Below, piece by piece: positions 7,751 to 11,004 of a stretch of DNA of 11,004 nucleotides. The translations under genes and the position numbers were made by a program. The stretch is taken from the NCBI GenBank assembly GCA_002059205.1, contig MVCQ01000155.1, positions 1-11,004 of the forward strand. The letters run 5' to 3'. The stretch is from Candidatus Latescibacteria bacterium 4484_107 (GTDB lineage Bacteria; Latescibacterota; 4484-107). The notes under the pieces are model-generated. The model did no database searches. It was not told where the DNA came from and saw only the letters and a program-made list of their open reading frames with translations. Numbering within the stretch: position 1 is the stretch's first letter; the number at the start of each line of letters is the position of its first letter.

Positions 7751-7823
7751 CGTTGACAAATACCGTTCAGTTCGTTGTTATGGATCTCGCTCGATCACTT
7801 GCTTTGTCATCACTCTGTCAACG
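7751..7823. promoter_or_regulatory. Inverted CGTTGACA pair upstream of the sulfatase
   Basis: CGTTGACA at 7751-7758 is exactly inverted as TGTCAACG at 7816-7823, 57 bp apart, in the region upstream of the sulfatase start. On the plus strand the left arm gives TTGACA, 17 bp, TGTTAT (7752-7780), a good sigma-70-like pair, but it would read away from the sulfatase into the antisense of its neighbour. On the minus strand the right arm gives TTGACA with only a weak -10. It could be paired operator sites; nothing confirms this. Confidence 0.3.
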
Positions 7824-7910
7824 ATTTTTGTGAAGGGTGCGGTCATCATCGCAGAGAAACCATTACGGAACGGAATGCGAAGACTCCCGCCCGGCATATG
7901 GACGGTGACG
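7778..7910 (-). pseudogene. dapF: Relic resembling the C-terminus of diaminopimelate epimerase
   Basis: Reading the minus strand from the edge of heptad array 5, an open frame gives DVTVHMPGGSLRI, then GFSAMMTAPFTKIVD, and ends at TAA (complement of 7778-7780). This pattern (V-x-V-x-x-PGG-x-L-x-I, about eight residues, M-T-G-P-x-x-x-V) is the known end of DapF proteins, with MTAP replacing MTGP here. Only about 44 residues remain; the rest of the roughly 270-residue enzyme, including both catalytic cysteines, is absent. The relic begins immediately after the heptad array. A chance match is possible because the stretch is short. Confidence 0.4.
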
Positions 7911-7941
7911 TCCTGATCGCATAGTCCCTGATCCCTGATTA
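7911..7941. repeat. Heptad array 5 (TCCCTGA words) at the dehydrogenase stop
   Basis: In-phase 7-bp words TCCTGAT, CGCATAG, TCCCTGA, TCCCTGA cover 7911-7938, followed directly by TTA (7939-7941), the complement of the TAA stop of the second dehydrogenase gene. It separates that gene from the dapF-like relic. Shorter and without an inverted partner, unlike arrays 2-4. Confidence 0.7.
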
Positions 7942-9047
7942 CTCAGTGTGACCAGCCCAGGGGGACTTGCCCACCTCTTTCTCCAGGTCCATAATCGCAG
8001 CACCCTTCGGGGGATCACCGAAATCAGGCACCGGCAATGTTTCCCCGTCCCGCAGAGCGGATTCGTGCGCCACAATGCCGGGTGCGCAGAATCGGGCCGC
8101 GGTCCAGACATTCAACACGGACAGTTTTTCCTGTACACACGACTTGACGAAATCATCCACCAGGAACTGGTGCGAGCCGCCATGCCCATTGGGCAGTCCA
8201 TGAAATTCCCGGGGAAGGCGGTGATAATCGTGCATGGGCGACACACCGCTGAAAAAATCCTCCTGGGCGCCCTCCTTCCGCTGTTGCTCCCAGTCTGCGG
8301 GTTTGGTTTGTGGTGCACAGGCGAGTTGTTCCGACATATCCGTAATGGTCCGGTCGTGCCGGATCCACTCGTTGTTGCTGAAAGCAGCCAACGTCCCGTG
8401 AACAGCCAGGGTATCCTCAGCCGACACGCGGCGGAATTCATTGGCCCGGCACATTCCATCATCCGAGGACCTGAACAGCGCGGTCTCGTTGCTGAAATCA
8501 TTGTGGAAGAAACTGAGATCTCTATCGAAAATACCGTCTTCATGCTGATCGACCTGGCCAAAGCATGAGACACGAGTCATGCGGGCCCCCGTGATGCCAA
8601 GAATCAGCCCTACGGAATGGGTAGGATACAGCATGGGCGGAAAACTTGCAAACTTCTTCCACTCCGGTCCATTTGCGCCCTGGTAAGGTGGATAGAAGCC
8701 ATGTTCCATGTCGTGATGGTAACCGGCATGGGCATACACAAACCTGCCGAACAGCCCTTGGCGGAACTGCTTGCGGCAGAAGATGACAGGAGCGTAATAG
8801 TAGCTTGTCTCTCCCATCATATACAGCTGACCCGTTTCCCTGACTGTAGCGATCAACCCTTCCAGCTCATCGAGTGTGATACCGGCCGGCACTGCCGAAT
8901 AGACATGCTTGCCGGCCTGCATAGCCTCGATCGCCAGGGGGGCATGCGTCCATCGCTGCGAGAAAATCGCGATCGCATCCGCGTCTGTTTGATAAACTGG
9001 TCCGCAAACGCACCTGCGCCAAGAACGCCGATCTTGATTCTCTTCAT
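7939..9047 (-). pseudogene. Second Gfo/Idh/MocA-family dehydrogenase, 5' internal deletion
   Basis: The gene starts at ATG 9047 after AAGGGGA, and the first 19 residues (MKRIKIGVLGAGAFADQFI) are a proper Rossmann start. The homologous frame is then lost: between about 8993 and 8986 it switches to the frame that reads DADAIAIFSQRWTHAPLAIE and continues as AMQAGKHVYSAVPAGITLDE to the stop at 7939. Roughly 40-55 residues of the nucleotide-binding domain, normally between the first beta-strand loop and the D-A-I-x-I strand, are missing. The C-terminal 327 residues are long and well formed. In this subfamily the usual EKP is SAVP (residues 9-12 of the downstream frame), so it lacks the common catalytic lysine even before the deletion. 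As with the first dehydrogenase, this may be true decay or an assembly gap. Confidence 0.8.
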
Positions 9048-9084
9048 TGTGTTTCCCCTTAGGTTATGATGTTAATCCGCTCCC

Positions 9085-9151
9085 GTGAACTCCACGCTGT
9101 TTCGTTCACAGTTCGGGGAAGCTCTCCCCGGACCATCCGAACCGTGCACGG
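9085..9151. repeat. Cluster of three palindromes between MazF and dehydrogenase 2
   Basis: Three adjacent inverted repeats: GTGAAC/GTTCAC (9085-9090/9104-9109), CGGGGA/TCCCCG (9114-9119/9125-9130, 5-nt loop) and the self-complementary CCGTGCACGG (9142-9151). There is no T-run, so a classical intrinsic terminator is not supported. On the minus strand the sequence GTGCACGGTTCGGATGG faintly resembles the 3' strand of a group II intron domain V, but the 5' strand is missing. The block lies just 3' of the toxin gene. Confidence 0.5.
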
Positions 9152-9159
9152 AGAAACCG

Positions 9160-9187
9160 GAGCTTGTCCTGAGCGTAGTCGAAGGAG
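9160..9187. repeat. Short dispersed repeat of the GTCCTGAGC...GTCGAAGG type
   Basis: The sequence GCTTGTCCTGAGC followed by GTAGTCGAAGGAG matches a short intergenic repeat that is widespread in unrelated environmental bacteria and is often mistranslated as a peptide containing CPERSRR; the plus-strand frame here does contain ACPERSRRS. It sits 13 bp downstream of the toxin stop codon. Recognition is from memory of the motif. Confidence 0.6.
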
Positions 9188-9200
9188 TGCTCGGAAAAAG

Positions 9201-9569
9201 TTAAAAGATTTTGTCGCCTTCCTTCAGGGCAAGACTGAGCTTCAACCCACGATCCACCTTGACCATCACCTCCGGGCCTAAGCGGCCAATAAACTCCTCC
9301 AGCCGCCTTTTGTCTATGCTCTTAATCTGATTCAGCAACACCGAAGAAGCTTTGCGCAACCCGCCCGTGCCGGCTTGTACACGCACTTCGGTGGGATACA
9401 CCTTCGACGACAGGGAAGCGGTGATCGCGGCAACGATGGTCATGGGGCTATACGTGTTGCCGATATCGTTCTGAATAATCAAAACAGGGCGACGGGACCC
9501 TTGTTCGCACCCGATTACCGGATCCAAATCCGCCCAGTACATCTCTCCGCGCTTTGGCGCTGCAACCAT
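9201..9569 (-). CDS. mazF: MazF/PemK-family toxin (endoribonuclease)
   Basis: A type II toxin of the PemK/MazF fold, which cleaves mRNA at short sequences to stop growth. Reading from the chosen start, it is 122 residues. Conserved parts are KRGEMYWADLDPVIG near the N-terminus, RRPVLIIQNDIGN with the arginine corresponding to Bacillus MazF R25, and TIVAAIT with the threonine corresponding to T48; both catalytic residues are kept, so the toxin looks active. An upstream ATG at 9584 would add five residues, but AGGGGGG lies directly before the ATG at 9569 and none before 9584, so the shorter form is preferred. It begins 18 bp after the antitoxin stop (3 bp for the longer form), the usual coupled arrangement. 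Its neighbours are metabolic genes, so it is probably an inserted addiction module. Confidence 0.93.
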   Translation of the reverse strand: MVAAPKRGEMYWADLDPVIGCEQGSRRPVLIIQNDIGNTYSPMTIVAAITASLSSKVYPTEVRVQAGTGGLRKASSVLLNQIKSIDKRRLEEFIGRLGPEVMVKVDRGLKLSLALKEGDKIF

Positions 9570-9587
9570 ACGCCCCCCTCTCATTCT

Positions 9588-9851
9588 TCAAACTTTGATC
9601 TCAGCATCCGCGTAGGCAAATTCGTTGCATATACGCAGATCTCTCTCCGCATTTATTAGATAACCTTCCTTCATCTGTTCGGCAAGCTCCTGACGCTTTA
9701 GCTCGTCCAGATAGAACTCGAGCGCTTTCCGGATCAATTCACTCCGGTTGGAGTCCTGTCGCTGCGTGACCTGGCTTACAGCGGTCACCAGATCGGGAGG
9801 AAGCGTAACCATCACACGTTGCATCGGGTGTGCCACTTTGGGTCTTGCCAT
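9588..9851 (-). CDS. Ribbon-helix-helix antitoxin of the MazEF-type pair
   Basis: An 87-residue protein. Residues 10-18 (MQRVMVTLP) form the DNA-contacting beta-strand, 20-30 helix A and 35-54 (NRSELIRKALEFYLDELKRQ) helix B of a CopG/MetJ-type ribbon-helix-helix domain. The acidic, hydrophobic tail (55-87) is the expected toxin-binding segment. It would neutralise MazF by blocking its RNA site and repress its own promoter as a dimer. The start has an almost ideal Shine-Dalgarno (AAAGGAGGT, 9857-9865) seven bases before ATG, stronger than that of the toxin, as expected for antitoxin excess. It is first in the operon. Confidence 0.9.
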   Translation of the reverse strand: MARPKVAHPMQRVMVTLPPDLVTAVSQVTQRQDSNRSELIRKALEFYLDELKRQELAEQMKEGYLINAERDLRICNEFAYADAEIKV

Positions 9852-9900
9852 AAGAAACCTCCTTTAAGAAACAGTTCAAAGTCCATGTCCGAGTTCTTCA

Positions 9901-9929
9901 AATATATATCAAAACAAGATTAATAGCAA
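9901..9929 (-). promoter_or_regulatory. Predicted sigma-70 promoter of the toxin-antitoxin operon
   Basis: On the minus strand TTGCTA (complement of 9924-9929) and TATATT (complement of 9901-9906) are separated by 17 bp. The start would be near 9894, giving a leader of about 43 nt. The surrounding 9890-9940 is far more AT-rich than the rest of the window. Confidence 0.5.
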
Positions 9930-10022
9930 TATAAAAATACGCCCTCTTCAATCGGACCCCGGCGATCTGAGTGACCATGCGGAGTATAGCTTAGTTTACT
10001 GACTTGGCGGAACCATGGACCG

Positions 10023-10790
10023 TCACACCACAGCTACCTCGACTCCCCTCCGTTCCAATTCGTCTTTCTCTGCCGCTCCGATGCCCTCGCTGGTCACCAG
10101 CATATCCACCTGTTCAAAGGAAGCAAACCGGGCAAACGCCGCGCGTCCGATTTTGGTGTGATCCGCCACCACGATCACCTCCCCGGCGCATTGGATCACC
10201 AGTTCGATGGGACGGGCCGTGCGAAGATCGGCTGTGGTGAAACCCGCCTTGAGGGATATTCCCTCCGCGCCCACGAAGGCTTTGTCCACGTGGAGTTCCG
10301 CGATGGCTTTCTCCGTAATCGGCCCGTACAGATCGTTCCATCCGCGTCGAACGATCCCGCCCAAGAGAATCAACTCGATCCCCTCCGCCGGTTCCAGCGC
10401 GTACACCACGCACAGGGAATTGGTGACCACTTTGAGATTGCGCCGTGTCTTGAGATTATTGGCAATTTGGAGGGTGGTCGTGCCGTTGTCGAGAAAAATG
10501 GCTTCCCCGTCCTTTACCAGCCCTGCCGCATAGTGACCGATGCGCTCCTTTTCAGCCATCCCCCGCTGCAGCTTCTTCTGGAACGAGAACTCGAAAGCCA
10601 CTTTATCGGTGCTCACCGCGCCGCCGTATGTTTTGATCACCTGGCCTTCCTTTTCCAATTGCAGAAGATCCCGGCGGATGGTCACCTCGGAAACGCCGAG
10701 AAACGAGGCCAGTTCCGCCACCGCAACCTGCTCGTTCTTCCGCACCTGCTCTAAGATGAGCGCTTTTCTTTGATTGAATGCCAGGCTCAC
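10023..10790 (-). CDS. DeoR-family transcriptional repressor
   Basis: A 255-residue regulator with the full two-domain layout. Residues 5-58 are the winged helix-turn-helix (ELASFLGVSEVTIRRDLLQL, 26-45, then the wing GQVIKTYGGAV). The C-terminal DeoRC sugar-phosphate-sensing domain (about 75-232) shows IFLDNGTTTLQIA (98-110), VVTNSL (121-126), LLGG (142-145), VDKAFVGAEGIS (168-179), GFTT (183-186) and VADHTKIG (208-215). Such proteins usually repress sugar catabolic genes until a phosphosugar binds. The start is GTG at 10790, supported by AGGAG (10798-10802) seven bases upstream. The gene is the first in the window's minus-strand series and could control the enzymes to its left, although the toxin-antitoxin pair lies between. 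Residues 190-196 (RTARPIE) lack the usual lysine of the helix after GFTT. Confidence 0.92.
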   Translation of the reverse strand: MSLAFNQRKALILEQVRKNEQVAVAELASFLGVSEVTIRRDLLQLEKEGQVIKTYGGAVSTDKVAFEFSFQKKLQRGMAEKERIGHYAAGLVKDGEAIFLDNGTTTLQIANNLKTRRNLKVVTNSLCVVYALEPAEGIELILLGGIVRRGWNDLYGPITEKAIAELHVDKAFVGAEGISLKAGFTTADLRTARPIELVIQCAGEVIVVADHTKIGRAAFARFASFEQVDMLVTSEGIGAAEKDELERRGVEVAVV

Positions 10791-10844
10791 GAGGCCGCTC
10801 CTGTTTTTGTTGCGATCTTTTCTGTGTTCTGTTTGTTTCGTTTG

Positions 10845-10859
10845 TGATCGTTATGATCA
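10845..10859. promoter_or_regulatory. Candidate DeoR-type operator
   Basis: TGATC and GATCA are separated by 5 bp, forming an inverted repeat, immediately downstream of the predicted -10 element. The adjacent stretch 10828-10844 holds two GTTT-containing repeats (GTTTGTTTCGTTTG), similar to the tandem GTTTCG-type sites of DeoR regulators. The location fits autorepression. Confidence 0.4.
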
Positions 10860-10888
10860 AATATAGGGGATTTTCTGCTGGAAATCAA
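10860..10888 (-). promoter_or_regulatory. Predicted promoter of the DeoR-family gene
   Basis: On the minus strand TTGATT (complement of 10883-10888) and TATATT (complement of 10860-10865) are 17 bp apart. The predicted start near 10853 would fall inside the candidate operator, 60-65 bp upstream of the GTG start. Confidence 0.5.
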
Positions 10889-10904
10889 GGCAAAAATTCG
10901 GACC

Positions 10905-11004
10905 CCGCGCGCCATCCCGACCGCCAGGCAACTGATCCGCTCCCTGAGTGTGGCCGATGCCCGGCAGATCGCGGCTCACGCTCTCTCGTTGACGACGGCC
11001 TCAG
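10905..11004 (+). pseudogene. ptsI: Fragment resembling the C-terminus of PTS enzyme I, running off the edge
   Basis: The plus-strand frame through 10914 reads AIPTARQLIRSLSVADARQ and then IAAHALSLTTAS to the end of the window. This matches the spacing of the end of enzyme I (E. coli: IPRIKKIIRN, then DAKVLAEQALAQPTTDEL, as recalled). The frame is closed upstream by TGA at 10854-10856 and has no ATG or plausible upstream start, and the preceding DNA is the repressor promoter. So the main body of the gene (over 500 residues) is missing here. Enzyme I or fructose PTS genes are frequent partners of DeoR regulators, which agrees with a deleted PTS gene. Short match; unrelated coding DNA remains possible. 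Confidence 0.35.

Noticed and set aside
9085..9200. Group II intron remnant as a firm call
   Set aside because: Only a possible 3' strand of domain V is seen; the 5' strand, the catalytic triad pairing and any reverse transcriptase are absent.
9066..9281. Plus-strand 71-codon frame containing ACPERSRRS
   Set aside because: This peptide is a well-known translation of a dispersed intergenic repeat and the frame runs antisense into mazF.

Overview
The window is bacterial, moderately GC-rich DNA. Every well-supported gene lies on the minus strand. Gene content is sugar catabolism with a type I sulfatase, Gfo/Idh/MocA-type dehydrogenases, a creatininase-family amidohydrolase and a GH38 glycosidase. 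Together with heptad-repeat intergenic DNA, this suggests an environmental, probably uncultured, polysaccharide-degrading bacterium of the Planctomycetes/Lentisphaerae/Kiritimatiellae or Hydrogenedentes type. That placement is inference from gene content; no rRNA or other marker gene is present.

Layout: 1-457 has no gene. It holds two identical 104-bp direct repeats (203-bp period), a hairpin-rich inverted-repeat element and short heptad arrays. Then follow, all minus strand: creatininase-family hydrolase (458-1246), GH38 alpha-mannosidase-like enzyme (1344-3800), a broken Gfo/Idh/MocA dehydrogenase (3873-4779), class III PLP aminotransferase (4900-6249), type I sulfatase (6292-7695), a relic resembling the C-terminus of diaminopimelate epimerase (about 7778-7910), a second broken Gfo/Idh/MocA dehydrogenase (7939-9047), a MazF-type toxin with its ribbon-helix-helix antitoxin (9201-9851), and a DeoR-family repressor (10023-10790). 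The right edge (about 10857-11004, plus strand) carries what looks like the tail of PTS enzyme I without the rest of the gene.

Functionally, the mannosidase, sulfatase, two dehydrogenases, aminotransferase and creatininase-like hydrolase would fit intracellular breakdown of a sulfated or amino-substituted glycan, with the DeoR repressor sensing a sugar phosphate. No transporter is visible, none of the enzymes starts with a signal peptide, and the joint pathway is inference. MazEF appears to be an independent unit with its own promoter.

Two features stand out. First, five intergenic loci, plus the 104-bp repeats, carry imperfect tandem arrays with a strict 7-bp period but different words at different loci. 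All five gene-linked arrays sit at the 3' ends of minus-strand genes; three overlap or abut the stop codon, and one has been translated into the end of a protein. Second, both dehydrogenase genes have an internal out-of-frame deletion, and two further genes (dapF-like, ptsI-like) survive only as C-terminal tails. The region therefore looks like a decaying, repeat-driven locus, unless the deletions are assembly errors.
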